From Amycolatopsis sp. 2-15 (GTDB lineage Bacteria > Actinomycetota > Actinomycetes > Mycobacteriales > Pseudonocardiaceae), in assembly GCF_030285625.1 (NCBI RefSeq), contig NZ_CP127294.1:3544001-3608000 (forward strand): a DNA stretch of 64,000 nucleotides, given 5' to 3'. The position numbers and the translations under genes are program-made. Positions 8,363-17,370 of this stretch are shown in pieces. Each line of letters opens with the position of its first letter. The first letter of the stretch is position 1. The notes under the pieces are model-generated. The model ran no database searches. It was not told where the DNA came from and worked only from the letters and a program-made list of their open reading frames with translations.

Positions 8363-8986
8363 ATGGCAGGAATCGTCGTGATCGGGGCGGGGCCGGGGAT
8401 CGGGGCGGCGGTCGCGCGGCGGTTCGCGCGGGAGGGGTTCGGCGTGGCGGCGGTGGCGCGGCGGCCCAAGGACCTCGGGGTCGGCGCCGTGACCCACCTG
8501 GCCGACGTGGGAGACGAGGAGTCTCTGCGTCGGGCGCTCGACGCGGTGAACGAAGACCAGGGGCTGCCCGACGCCGTGGTCTACAACGCCGCGGCCATCC
8601 GCCGAGACACGCCGGGGGAGCTCGCCGCGGAGGAGCACCTCGAGCTGTGGCGAGTCAACGTCCTCGGCGCCTACACCGCCGCAGCGCACCTCGCGCCCAA
8701 GATGGCCGAGCGCGGCCACGGGACTTTCCTCACCACCGGCGGCATGCCCGAGCCGAAAGCCGCCTACAGCAGCCTTTCGCTGGGCAAAGCCGGCCTCCGC
8801 ACGGTGACGGCGCTGTTCGCCGAGCAGTACCCCACGCTGCACTTCGCCACGGTCACCGTCGGCGGCACCGTGGAGAAAGGCACGGCGTTCGACCCGGACG
8901 CCATCGCCGAGCACTACTGGCGCTTGCACACCCAGCGCGTCTGGGAGCGGGAAGTGCTGATCACGACCAGCCCCAGTCCTGCGTGA
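8363..8986 (+). CDS. Atypical short-chain dehydrogenase-like protein
   Basis: A 207-residue Rossmann-fold protein of the SDR superfamily. The cofactor loop reads VIGAGPGIGAAVARRF near residue 5, with GAGPGIG in place of the usual TGxxxGIG, and the NAA motif is in VVYNAAAIRRD near residue 75. The serine region TTGGMPEP is present, but where YxxxK is expected the protein reads LSLGK, so the catalytic tyrosine seems to be leucine. It may therefore be a binding protein or an inefficient reductase. It is divergent from the tetR gene with a shared operator and probably is its target. The 3' end overlaps the convergent pucR gene by 26 bp. Confidence 0.75.
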   Translation: MAGIVVIGAGPGIGAAVARRFAREGFGVAAVARRPKDLGVGAVTHLADVGDEESLRRALDAVNEDQGLPDAVVYNAAAIRRDTPGELAAEEHLELWRVNVLGAYTAAAHLAPKMAERGHGTFLTTGGMPEPKAAYSSLSLGKAGLRTVTALFAEQYPTLHFATVTVGGTVEKGTAFDPDAIAEHYWRLHTQRVWEREVLITTSPSPA

Positions 8987-10511
8987 AACACCCCGCCAGA
9001 TAAAGATCCACCCGATCCGCGAACCGCCCCAGATCCCGGCCCGTCAGCTCCGAGATCCGTGAGATCCGGTACCGCAGGGTGTTCACATGCAGGTGCAGCG
9101 CCCCCGCCGTCTGGGTCCATGAGCCGGAGTGCTCCAGAAACGCCTTCAAGGTCGCCAGAAGCTCCGAGCCGTGAGCGGCGTCGTAAGCGAGCACCGGCCC
9201 CAGCACCTTCTCGCCGAAAGATCGGCGCAGATCGTCAGGCACGGCGGCCAGCAGCAGCAGGTGCGACGCCACCTCGTCACCCGCCAGCACGGCTGCGCGG
9301 CCCGGCGAAAGGGCGGCCAGCGTGCGGGCGTGCCGCGCTTCCTGGAGGCCAGAGCGCAGGCCGGCCGCGTCGGGGGCGCGGCTGAGGCCCACGGACAGGC
9401 GAGCGGAGCCGAGGGCCGGTTCGACCGCGCGGACGGACTCGCGCAGGGTCTCGGCGAGGCGGCCGAGCCGGTCGTGGGCCGGGAACAGGCCGAAGGTCTC
9501 GCCGTCGACGGTGGCTACCAGCGTGGGGGTGGGGACCGAGGCCAGTAGCTCCTCCACCAGCACCTGGGTGAGGCCTGGACCACCGCCGTCGACTGCGGCC
9601 GAGAGGGTCACCAGCTGGGCCGACGGCGGGAAGTCCAGTGCCGCGAGCCGCGCGGACAGCGAGGCCGGGAAAGCGTCGTCGGAGAGGGCCAAGCGCAGCA
9701 GAGGCTCGGCCGCCCGGTTCTCGATGCGCTTGGCTTCGTCGACGCGGGAGCGCTCCAGCCCGATCAACGGCGCCAGCTCCAGCGCGAGTTCGCGCCGGGC
9801 CGAAGCCCATCGTCCGATGTCGCCGGAGGCCACCAGGAACCAGCTCGCCACGCGGTGGCCCGAGCGGCTGGCGGCGGCGAGCAAAGTGACGGGGCCGTCG
9901 TCGCCGGGCACGGTCAACGGCAGGCGTTCGGCGCGCAGGAAACGCCGGGCCAGCACAGAACGCCGTGCATCGGAAGGCGGCGAGCCCGTGCCGGCGATCA
10001 GCCGGCCGGTCGCGCTCAGCACCCAGCAGTCCACGTCCAGCTCGGCGGCGCCCGCGGAAACCAGGGCGGGAAGACCAACGCCGCTGGTCACGGCGGCGAC
10101 CAGCCGCCGGTGCGAGTCGTGCGCGGGGGCGGAACGCTCGGCGGCCAGGCCCAGGATCACGCGCTCGGTCACCGTCGCGAAGGACACCGACAGCGGCACC
10201 TCGAACAGCGGCAGCCCGACCCGCCGGCACGACTCCACGAGGTGCTCGGGCACCGGCCCGCCGACCTCCGCCGTCCCGGCACCCAGCGCGACGACGCCGG
10301 CCGCCGCCAGCACGCCGACGAAATCCTCGGCCTCGACCGGCCCGGGCAGCCAGCGCATGCCACACAGCACGATCTCCCCGCCGCTGAGGTACCGCGTCGG
10401 GTCCTGCAGCGTCGCCTGGAAAACGCGCCCGAACTCGCGATCCAGCGCCGACTCGCCGGTGAGCAGGGTCAGCCCGAGCTCCGGCGTGTCCAGCAGCGCA
10501 CCCAGCCGCAC
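8961..10511 (-). CDS. pucR: PucR-family regulator of purine catabolism
   Basis: A 516-residue regulator. Residues 1 to about 125 form the PucR N-terminal sensing domain, starting LGALLDTPELGLTLLTGE, and the middle is a GGDEF-like CdaR region. The last 55 residues are the PucR/CdaR helix-turn-helix, with AGALHLHVNTLRYRISRI. The GTG start follows AAGGAGGTG with ideal spacing. It is divergent from uricase across a 165-bp promoter region, so it most likely controls the uricase to glycerate kinase genes in response to purine or nitrogen status. Activator versus repressor cannot be told from sequence. Its end overlaps the convergent SDR gene by 26 bp. Confidence 0.9.
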   Translation of the reverse strand: MRLGALLDTPELGLTLLTGESALDREFGRVFQATLQDPTRYLSGGEIVLCGMRWLPGPVEAEDFVGVLAAAGVVALGAGTAEVGGPVPEHLVESCRRVGLPLFEVPLSVSFATVTERVILGLAAERSAPAHDSHRRLVAAVTSGVGLPALVSAGAAELDVDCWVLSATGRLIAGTGSPPSDARRSVLARRFLRAERLPLTVPGDDGPVTLLAAASRSGHRVASWFLVASGDIGRWASARRELALELAPLIGLERSRVDEAKRIENRAAEPLLRLALSDDAFPASLSARLAALDFPPSAQLVTLSAAVDGGGPGLTQVLVEELLASVPTPTLVATVDGETFGLFPAHDRLGRLAETLRESVRAVEPALGSARLSVGLSRAPDAAGLRSGLQEARHARTLAALSPGRAAVLAGDEVASHLLLLAAVPDDLRRSFGEKVLGPVLAYDAAHGSELLATLKAFLEHSGSWTQTAGALHLHVNTLRYRISRISELTGRDLGRFADRVDLYLAGCFTQDWGWS

Positions 10512-10676
10512 GCGGCACCTCCTTCCGGCTCAAGTAGCGCACACGCCGAGGCCGCCGTCGTTTGGAGGAACCTACGAAAAACCACCCTCGACGCCCACCC
10601 GGTTTCGGTGGATCTGCCGTGGTCCGCGCCACGTCGCGGCGTGTGTACTGACCGACGAGCGAAGGGAAGGAACACC

Positions 10677-11549
10677 ATGGCGATCGTTCTGGGCGACAAC
10701 CGCTACGGAAAGGCGGAGAACCGGGTCGTGCGCGTCGACCGCGAAGGCGACGAGCACCGGATCACCGACCTCAACGTCAGCGTTTCGCTGTCCGGCGACA
10801 TGAGCGACACCCACCTCACCGGCGCCAACGACAAGGTGCTGGCCACCGACACGCAGAAGAACACGGTGTTCGCGTTCGCCCGTGATGGCGTCGGCGAGAT
10901 CGAGGACTACGCGCTGCGCCTCGCGCGCCACTTCGTCACCTCGCAGGAGAGCATCCACGGCGCCCGCGTCCGTGTGGAGTCGTACCCGTGGCAGCGGCTG
11001 ACGGTCGGCGGGCAGCCCGCCCACCACTCGTTCGCCCGCTCGGGCGGCGGCACCCGCACCACGACCGTGCACTACGACGGCGAGCAGGCCTGGGTGCTCG
11101 GCGGCGTCGAGGACCTCACGGTGCTCAACACCACCGGCTCGGAGTTCTGGGGTTTCCCTCGCGATGGCTACACGACGCTGCCGGAGACCAAGGACCGCAT
11201 CCTCGCCACGGCCGTCAACGCGAGCTGGCGCTTCGCCGGCGATGACGTCGACTGGGCGGGCGCGTACGACACGGCCCTGGCCTCGCTGCTCGACGCCTTT
11301 GGCGGAACACACAGCCAGTCGCTGCAGCAGACGCTCTACGCGATGGGTTCGCGCGTGCTCGAGACCGTGCCCGAGATCGTCGAGGTGCGCCTGTCGCTGC
11401 CGAACAAGCACCATTTCCTCACCGACCTGTCGCCGTTCGGTCTCGACAATCCCGGTGCGATCTTCCACGCCGCCGACCGGCCCTACGGGCTGATCGAGGG
11501 CACCGTGCTGCGCGACGACGCGCCGGCCGCCGGGCCGGCCTGGTCCTGA
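10677..11549 (+). CDS. pucL: Urate oxidase (uricase, factor-independent urate hydroxylase)
   Basis: A 290-residue cofactor-free uricase that oxidises urate to 5-hydroxyisourate with release of hydrogen peroxide. The catalytic pair is visible: Lys in RYGKAENRVVRV near residue 11 and Thr in LATDTQKNTVFAF near residue 60. SFARSGGG near 120 and KHHFLTDLS near 252 are further active-site segments. The length is normal for a single uricase domain, and no OHCU decarboxylase domain is fused. The ATG follows GAAGGGAAGGAAC. It leads a purine operon with the xanthine dehydrogenase genes 25 bp downstream. The later enzymes (HIU hydrolase, OHCU decarboxylase) are not in the window. Confidence 0.95.
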   Translation: MAIVLGDNRYGKAENRVVRVDREGDEHRITDLNVSVSLSGDMSDTHLTGANDKVLATDTQKNTVFAFARDGVGEIEDYALRLARHFVTSQESIHGARVRVESYPWQRLTVGGQPAHHSFARSGGGTRTTTVHYDGEQAWVLGGVEDLTVLNTTGSEFWGFPRDGYTTLPETKDRILATAVNASWRFAGDDVDWAGAYDTALASLLDAFGGTHSQSLQQTLYAMGSRVLETVPEIVEVRLSLPNKHHFLTDLSPFGLDNPGAIFHAADRPYGLIEGTVLRDDAPAAGPAWS

Positions 11550-11574
11550 GCAACAGACGGAGACGGAGGCCGAA

Positions 11575-12459
11575 GTGGAGTTCCTGCGCCCGACCACGCT
11601 CGCCGAGGCCCTCGAGGCCAAGGCGGCGCACCCCGACGCCGTGCCGATCGCGGGCGGCACCGACGTGATGGTGGAGATCAACTTCGACCACCGCCGCCCG
11701 TCGGCACTGCTCGACCTCAACGGCGTCGGCGAGCTGTACGGCTACGACGTCGAGGAAGGCCGGCTCCGGATCGCCGCCGCGACGCCGTACACGCGGATCA
11801 TCGCGGAGCTGGGCGACCGGCTGCCCGGTCTCGCGATGGCGGCCCGCACGGTGGGCTCGCCGCAGATCCGCAACCGCGGCAGCGTCGGCGGCAACCTCGG
11901 TGCCGCGTCGCCCGCGGGTGACGCGCACCCGGCGCTGCTCGCTGCCGGCGCGGAAGTGGAGATCGCGTCGACGCGCGGCACCCGGCGCGTGACGGCGAAG
12001 GATTTCTACGTCGGCGTGAAGCGAAATGTGCTCGAAGAAGACGAGCTGATCACGGCCGTCCACTTGGCACCGGCGAGCGGGCCGCAGCAGTTCAGCAAGG
12101 TGGGGACTCGCAACGCGATGGTGATCGCGGTCTGCGCGTTCGGCCTCGCGGTGCACCCGGCCGAACGCCGCGTGGGCACGGGCGTCGGCTCGGCCGCCCC
12201 GACGCCGCGCCGCGCGTTCGACGCCGAGGAGTTCCTCGCGGGCGAGCTGGCGGCCGACGACCAGTGGGACCGGCCGCGCGCGCTCGCCGACTCGGTGAAA
12301 CGCCGCTTCGGCGAGCTGGTGGCCACCGCGGCCGCGCCGATCGACGACGTGCGTGGCAGCGCCGACTACCGCCGTCACGCGTTGTCGGTGCTGGCGCGGC
12401 GGACGCTCGGCTGGGCCTGGACCGAATACTGCGGAGGGAGGCGCACGGAATGCGCGTGA
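11575..12459 (+). CDS. Xanthine dehydrogenase FAD-binding subunit
   Basis: The 294-residue FAD subunit (subunit M type) of a three-part molybdenum hydroxylase that converts hypoxanthine to xanthine and urate. The FAD motif PIAGGTDVMVEI is near residue 23, and TVGSPQIRNRGSVGGNLG near residue 100 is the second hallmark. The C-terminal CO-dehydrogenase flavoprotein domain includes SKVGTRNAMVIAV. It starts at GTG, 25 bp after uricase, and overlaps the iron-sulfur subunit gene by 10 bp, so all are one transcript. The neighbourhood favours xanthine over other substrates of this large family. Confidence 0.93.
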   Translation: MEFLRPTTLAEALEAKAAHPDAVPIAGGTDVMVEINFDHRRPSALLDLNGVGELYGYDVEEGRLRIAAATPYTRIIAELGDRLPGLAMAARTVGSPQIRNRGSVGGNLGAASPAGDAHPALLAAGAEVEIASTRGTRRVTAKDFYVGVKRNVLEEDELITAVHLAPASGPQQFSKVGTRNAMVIAVCAFGLAVHPAERRVGTGVGSAAPTPRRAFDAEEFLAGELAADDQWDRPRALADSVKRRFGELVATAAAPIDDVRGSADYRRHALSVLARRTLGWAWTEYCGGRRTECA

Positions 12460-12920
12460 ACGTGATCGTCAACGGCGAGCCGCGCCAGGCGGACAACGTC
12501 TGGGAAGGCGAAAGCCTGCTCTACGTGCTGCGCGAACGGCTCGGCCTCGCCGGCTCGAAGAACGCGTGCGAGCAGGGCGAGTGCGGCTCGTGCACGGTGT
12601 ACCTCGACGGCGTGCCGGCGTGTGCCTGCCTGGTCGCGGCCGGGCAGGCCGAGGGGCGCGAGGTGCGTACGGTCGAAGGGCTCGCCGATGGCGAGCAGCT
12701 GGACCCGATCCAGGAGTCCTTCGTGGAGTGCGGGGCCGTCCAATGTGGCTTCTGCACGCCCGGGCTCCTGGTGACTGCCCACGATCTCGTGGCGCGCACC
12801 GAAAAACCGAGCGACGCCGAGATCCGCGAGGCCCTGGCCGGGAACCTGTGCCGCTGCACCGGGTACGAGAAGATCCTCGACGCGGTCCGGCTCGCGGCTG
12901 CGCGGAAGGAGCACGCATGA
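12450..12920 (+). CDS. Xanthine dehydrogenase 2Fe-2S subunit
   Basis: The 156-residue iron-sulfur subunit, passing electrons from the molybdenum centre to FAD. The plant-ferredoxin-like cluster motif is NACEQGECGSCTVYLDG near residue 40, and the second cluster is given by VQCGFCTPG near 100 and NLCRCTGYEKI near 134. All eight cluster cysteines appear present. ATG at 12450 lies inside the end of the FAD-subunit gene, and its TGA overlaps the ATG of the large subunit, so the three subunits are tightly coupled. Confidence 0.95.
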   Translation: MRVNVIVNGEPRQADNVWEGESLLYVLRERLGLAGSKNACEQGECGSCTVYLDGVPACACLVAAGQAEGREVRTVEGLADGEQLDPIQESFVECGAVQCGFCTPGLLVTAHDLVARTEKPSDAEIREALAGNLCRCTGYEKILDAVRLAAARKEHA

Positions 12921-15226
12921 CGCGCCCGGCCCCGGCCCGGTCGCCGCAGGAGCCGGCCGACACCGTCACCGGCGGCATCGGCACGAGCCCGCTGCGGCCC
13001 GACGGCACGCTCAAGGTGCGCGGCGAGTTCGCGTACTCCTCGGACCTGTGGCACGAGGACATGCTGTGGGGCGCCACGTTGCGCAGCCCGCATCCGCACG
13101 CGCGGATCGTGCGCCTCGACGTCTCCCGCGCCTTGGCGCAGCCCGGTGTCCACGCGGTGCTGACGCACGAGGACGTGCCCGGCGAGAACCTCTACGGCCT
13201 CAAGTACCAGGACACGCCGGCGCTGGCCGAGGACCGCGTGCGCTACCAGGGCGAGCCGGTGGCGATCCTCGCGGCCGACCACCCGGAGATCGCGCGGCAG
13301 GCGCTCAAGCACATCGTGGTCGAGTACGAGGTGCTCGAACCGGTCACCGACCCCGAGCGTGCGGCCCACGACGAAACCCTGCCGAAGCTGCACCCCGGCG
13401 GGAACCTCGTGCGCTACCAACGGATCGTCAAAGGCGACCCGGAAACGAAGGCCGACGTGGTCGTGTCCGGCGTCTACGAGATCGGCATGCAGGACCAGGC
13501 GTTCCTCGGTCCGGAGTCCGGCCTCGCCGTGCCCGACGACGACGGCGGCGTGGACCTCTACCTCGCCACGCAGTGGCTGCACGTGGACCAGAAGCAGACC
13601 GCGCGGGCACTCGGCCTGCCGCCGGAGAAGGTGCGGCTGACGCTCAGCGGCGTCGGCGGCGCGTTCGGCGGGCGCGAGGACCTGTCGATGCAGATCCACT
13701 CGTGCCTGCTCGCGCTGCGCACCGGGCGGCCGGTGAAGATGGTCTACAACCGCGAGGAGTCGTTCTTCGGCCACGTGCACCGGCACCCGGCGAAGATGTA
13801 CTACGAGCACGGCGCCACGCGCGAAGGCGATCTCGTGTACGTCCGCGCCCGGCTGTACTTCGACGGCGGCGCGTATGCGTCGAAGACGCCCGTGGTGGTC
13901 GGCAACGGCACCACGCTGTCCGTCGGCCCGTACAACGTGCCCAACGCGAAGATCGAGGGCTGGGGCGTGTACAGCAACAACCCGACGTGCGGCGCCATGC
14001 GCGGCCTCGGCGCGGTGCAGCCGACGTACGCGTACGAGTCCCAAATGGACAAACTCGCCGCGGCGCTCGGCATGGACCCGGCGGACCTGCGGATCCGCAA
14101 CGCGATGAGCGAGGGCTCCACGAACGTCACCGGTCAGCTCGTCGACTTCCCGGCTCCCGTGGCCGAGCTGATCCAGCGGCTGAAGGACATGCCGTTGCCG
14201 CCGGAACGGGGTGAAGACGCGGACATCCGCGACCTGCCCGGCGGAGCGTCCAATGTGACCCACGGCGAAGGCGTGGTGCGTGGGGTCGGCTACGGCGTGA
14301 CCATCAAGAACATCTCCTACGCGGAGGGCCTCGACGACTACTCGACCGCCCGCGTGCGGCTGCAGGTGCTCGGCGGCGAGCCGGTGGCGATGGTGCACAC
14401 GGCCGCCGCCGAGGTGGGGCAGGGGCTCGTGACGCTGCAGCAGCAGATCGCGCGCACCGAGCTCGGCGTGCCGCGCGTGACCGTGCACCCGGCCGACACG
14501 AGCGTCGGCGATGCGGGGTCGAGCTCGGCTTCGCGGCAGACGTACGTGACCGGGGGTGCCGTGCGCAACGCGTGCCGAGCGGTGGCCGACGCGGTGTATT
14601 CGCTGGCCGAACGCCGGCTGGGCCGCTCCGCGACCGGGATGTCGCTGGCCGGCGGCAAGATCGTGGCCGCCGACGGTGAGGTCGTCGCGTCGCTTGTGGA
14701 CCTTCTCGGCGAGGAGATCGTCGAGGAGACGCGGGAGTTCCACCACCGCAAGACGTATCCGCTCGACCCGGAGACCGGCCAGGGCGACGCCCACGTGCAG
14801 TACGGCTTCTCGGCGCACCGCGCCGTGGTGGACGTCGACGTGGAGCTGGGCTTGGTCAAGGTCGTGCAGCTCGACTGCGCGCAGGACGTGGGCAAGGCCA
14901 TGAACCCCGACGCGGTGATCGGTCAGATCCAGGGCGGCTCGGCGCAGGGCCTCGGCCTGGCCGTGATGGAGGAGATCCAGGTGGTGGACGGGAAGGTGCG
15001 CAACCCGTCGTTCACCGACTACCTCATCCCGACCGTGCTGGACATGCCGCCGATGCGCATCGCCGTGCTGGAGCGGCCCGACCCGCACGCGCCCTACGGT
15101 GTGCGCGGCGTCGGCGAACCGCCCACGATCTCCTCGACGCCGGCGGTCGCCAACGCCATCCGCGCGGCGACGGGCCTCGAACTGCCGCGGGTCCCGATCC
15201 GGCCCGAGCACATCACCGGTACTTGA
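12917..15226 (+). CDS. Xanthine dehydrogenase molybdopterin-binding subunit
   Basis: The 769-residue catalytic subunit carrying the molybdenum-molybdopterin cofactor. Hallmarks include GGIGTSPLRPDGTLKVRGEF at the N-terminus, GVGGAFGGREDLSMQ near residue 245, RGLGAVQPTYAYES near 365, and GVRGVGEPPTISSTPAVA near 730, which holds the catalytic glutamate. The length is close to the usual 750 to 790. It overlaps the small-subunit gene by ATGA and is followed 22 bp later by guanine deaminase. The gene order (FAD, FeS, Mo) and partners support xanthine and hypoxanthine oxidation. A cofactor-maturation gene of the XdhC type is not seen here. Confidence 0.94.
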   Translation: MTRPAPARSPQEPADTVTGGIGTSPLRPDGTLKVRGEFAYSSDLWHEDMLWGATLRSPHPHARIVRLDVSRALAQPGVHAVLTHEDVPGENLYGLKYQDTPALAEDRVRYQGEPVAILAADHPEIARQALKHIVVEYEVLEPVTDPERAAHDETLPKLHPGGNLVRYQRIVKGDPETKADVVVSGVYEIGMQDQAFLGPESGLAVPDDDGGVDLYLATQWLHVDQKQTARALGLPPEKVRLTLSGVGGAFGGREDLSMQIHSCLLALRTGRPVKMVYNREESFFGHVHRHPAKMYYEHGATREGDLVYVRARLYFDGGAYASKTPVVVGNGTTLSVGPYNVPNAKIEGWGVYSNNPTCGAMRGLGAVQPTYAYESQMDKLAAALGMDPADLRIRNAMSEGSTNVTGQLVDFPAPVAELIQRLKDMPLPPERGEDADIRDLPGGASNVTHGEGVVRGVGYGVTIKNISYAEGLDDYSTARVRLQVLGGEPVAMVHTAAAEVGQGLVTLQQQIARTELGVPRVTVHPADTSVGDAGSSSASRQTYVTGGAVRNACRAVADAVYSLAERRLGRSATGMSLAGGKIVAADGEVVASLVDLLGEEIVEETREFHHRKTYPLDPETGQGDAHVQYGFSAHRAVVDVDVELGLVKVVQLDCAQDVGKAMNPDAVIGQIQGGSAQGLGLAVMEEIQVVDGKVRNPSFTDYLIPTVLDMPPMRIAVLERPDPHAPYGVRGVGEPPTISSTPAVANAIRAATGLELPRVPIRPEHITGT

Positions 15227-15248
15227 AAACGTTGGGAGAACAAGCGAA

Positions 15249-15731
15249 ATGACTCTGTCCATCGACGCCGAACGCGAGTGGCTCGCCGAAAGCGTGCGCA
15301 TCGCGACCCGCAACGTCGCCGACGGCGGCGGCCCGTTCGGCGCGCTCGTCGCGAAGGACGGCGAGATCATCGCGACCGGGGTCAACCGCGTCACGCCCTC
15401 GCTCGACCCGACCGCCCACGCCGAGGTGGTCGCGATCCGCGCGGCCTGCCAGGCGCTCGGCACGTTCAAGCTCACCGGCTGCGTGCTCGTGTCCTCGTGC
15501 GAACCGTGCCCGATGTGCCTGGCCTCGGCGCTGTGGGCGCGGGTGGACCGCGTGGTCTTCGCGGCCGACCGCCACGACGCGGCCAAAGCCGGGTTCGACG
15601 ACCGCGCGTTCTACGAACTGTTCGAAAAGCCCCGCGAAACCTGGGAAGTACCCGTTTCCCGGCTGTCCCTCAAGGACGGTTTCGCCCCGTTCGACGCCTG
15701 GCTGGACCGGCCGGACCGCGTCGACTACTAG
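15249..15731 (+). CDS. guaD: Guanine deaminase (zinc nucleoside deaminase fold)
   Basis: A 160-residue cytidine-deaminase-fold zinc enzyme. The zinc and catalytic motifs are TAHAEVVAIRAAC near residue 56 and SSCEPCPMCLASALWA near 85. The N-terminal GGGPFGALVAKDGEII and the C-terminal tail resemble bacterial guanine deaminases of the GuaD type more than tRNA or cytosine deaminases. Guanine is converted to xanthine, which feeds the dehydrogenase encoded just upstream. ATG is preceded by GGAGAA. The context makes guanine the most likely substrate, and a broader purine or pyrimidine specificity remains possible. Confidence 0.88.
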   Translation: MTLSIDAEREWLAESVRIATRNVADGGGPFGALVAKDGEIIATGVNRVTPSLDPTAHAEVVAIRAACQALGTFKLTGCVLVSSCEPCPMCLASALWARVDRVVFAADRHDAAKAGFDDRAFYELFEKPRETWEVPVSRLSLKDGFAPFDAWLDRPDRVDY

Positions 15732-15907
15732 GCGCTCGGGCCGGCGGTTCTCCCCGGTCCGGCCCCGTTTCGCCCGACACCGGAAGCCCGTACCCGGGCA
15801 CATCCCGGTGCTGACCGGAGCACCACAAAAAAACAACTCGTCAGGCTCACCACGCCCCGCCGACTGCGGAGCGCGGTCGAGCACACCCACCGGCAAGGGG
15901 ACGACGC
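15732..15907 (+). promoter_or_regulatory. Intergenic leader before purine permease with short hairpins
   Basis: This 176-bp gap is the widest inside the purine operon. It contains a 7-bp inverted repeat, GGGCCGG with CCGGCCC, near 15737 to 15766. A second one, GGTGCT (15807-15812) with AGCACC (15819-15824), is followed by an A-rich run. It may hold a partial terminator or an internal promoter for the permease. No known purine or guanidine riboswitch consensus was recognised. Confidence 0.3.
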
Positions 15908-17350
15908 ATGACCCAGGTACACATCGACGACGCTGTGACCCCGGCTCCAGGACCAGCTCGCAAGTCCATCACGGACAGACTGTTCGACATCACGGCCCGG
16001 CGCACGACCGTGGGCCGCGAGGTGCGCGGCGGTATCACCACGTTCGTCGCGATGGCCTACATCGTGCTGCTCAACCCGCTCATCCTCGGCGCTTCCGCCG
16101 ACATCACCGGCGCGAAACTCAGCGCCGCCCAGGTCACCACGGCCACCGCGCTGGCGGCCGCGGTGATGACCATCCTCATGGGACTCGTCGGCAACGCGCC
16201 CCTCGCGCTGGCCGCGGGGCTCGGGATCAACGGCATCGTCGCGTTCCAGATGGCGCCGGCGATGACGTGGCCGCAGGCTTTCGGACTCGTGGTGCTCGAA
16301 GGCGTCTGCATCGTGCTGATGGCCGTGAGCGGGATCCGGGAACGGATCATGAACGCGATCCCGGCGCCGCTCAAGATGGCGATCACCGTCGGCATCGGGC
16401 TCTACATCGCGCTCGTCGGCCTGGTCAGCGCCGGGTTCGTCACGCGGACGCCGGACTCGGCCGAGTCCACTGTGCCCGTTCGGCTCGGCTTCGACGGGCA
16501 CCTGGATGGCTGGCCGATCGCGGTGTTCTGCTTCGGCCTGCTGCTGATGACGGTGCTGATGTCGCGCAAAGTCCCGGGCGCGGTGCTGATCAGCATCGCG
16601 GTGTCCACTGTGCTCGCCGTGGTGCTGCACGACGGGTTGAGCGTGGGTAACTGGGGCCTGACGACCCCGACATTGCCCAGCCACGTGGTGGCGGTACCCG
16701 ATTTCGGGCTGCTGGGCCACATCGACCTGTTCGGCGGCTTCGCTTCAGCGGGTGCGTTGACCGCGACGATCTTCCTGTTCACCCTCGTGCTCTCCGGCTT
16801 CTTCGACGCGATGGGCACGATCACCAGCGTGTCGGCGGAGGCCGGGCTGTCGAAGGACGGCCGCGTGCCGCGGATGGGCCGGATCCTGTTCGTCGACGGC
16901 GCGGGCGCGATCGCCGGCGGTCTCTCGGGTTCCTCGCCCAACACCGTGTTCCTCGAATCGGCGGCCGGCGTGGGCGAGGGCGCCCGGACCGGGCTCGCGA
17001 GCGTGGTCACCGGCGCGCTGTTCGCCGCGACGCTGCTGTTCACGCCGATCGCGGGCATCGTCCCGGCGCAGGCCGCGGCGCCGGCGCTCGTGGTGATCGG
17101 CGGGATGATGGTGGCGCAGTGCCGCAACATCCCTTGGCAGGACAGTGATTACACGATCCCGGTGTTCCTCACGGTCGGGCTGATCCCGTTCACGTACTCC
17201 ATCACCAACGGCGTCGGCGCGGGTCTGATCGCGTTCGTGCTCATCAAGACGTGCAAGGGCAAGTGGCGCGAGGCCGGCTGGATCCTGACGGTGCTGGCGC
17301 TGGTGTTCACCGTCTACTTCGGAATCGACGTCGTCAAGGCCGTATTGTAG
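15908..17350 (+). CDS. NCS2-family purine permease (AzgA-like)
   Basis: A 480-residue cytoplasmic-membrane transporter with about 12 to 14 segments. It matches the AzgA branch of nucleobase:cation symporter-2 proteins, which import adenine, guanine or hypoxanthine with protons. Characteristic stretches are REVRGGITTFVAMAYIVLLN near residue 38, GLGINGIVAFQ near 105, FDAMGTITSVSAEAGL near 300 and GSSPNTVFLESAAGVGEGAR near 340. A ribosome site AAGGGGACGACGC precedes the ATG. Placement after guanine deaminase makes it the uptake step for this purine pathway. Confidence 0.9.
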   Translation: MTQVHIDDAVTPAPGPARKSITDRLFDITARRTTVGREVRGGITTFVAMAYIVLLNPLILGASADITGAKLSAAQVTTATALAAAVMTILMGLVGNAPLALAAGLGINGIVAFQMAPAMTWPQAFGLVVLEGVCIVLMAVSGIRERIMNAIPAPLKMAITVGIGLYIALVGLVSAGFVTRTPDSAESTVPVRLGFDGHLDGWPIAVFCFGLLLMTVLMSRKVPGAVLISIAVSTVLAVVLHDGLSVGNWGLTTPTLPSHVVAVPDFGLLGHIDLFGGFASAGALTATIFLFTLVLSGFFDAMGTITSVSAEAGLSKDGRVPRMGRILFVDGAGAIAGGLSGSSPNTVFLESAAGVGEGARTGLASVVTGALFAATLLFTPIAGIVPAQAAAPALVVIGGMMVAQCRNIPWQDSDYTIPVFLTVGLIPFTYSITNGVGAGLIAFVLIKTCKGKWREAGWILTVLALVFTVYFGIDVVKAVL

Positions 17351-17370
17351 CTCGTACGAAGGGACTTGCT

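Noticed and set aside
12521..15586. Very long open frame antisense to the xanthine dehydrogenase genes
   Set aside because: It mirrors real genes with perfect family motifs, and its own translation is His/Arg/Gly/Val-rich without any recognisable domain, as expected for GC-rich antisense frames.
15807..15840. Purine riboswitch or attenuator before the NCS2 permease
   Set aside because: Only a 6-bp stem followed by an A-run was seen. No conserved purine, xanthine or guanidine aptamer sequence could be matched.
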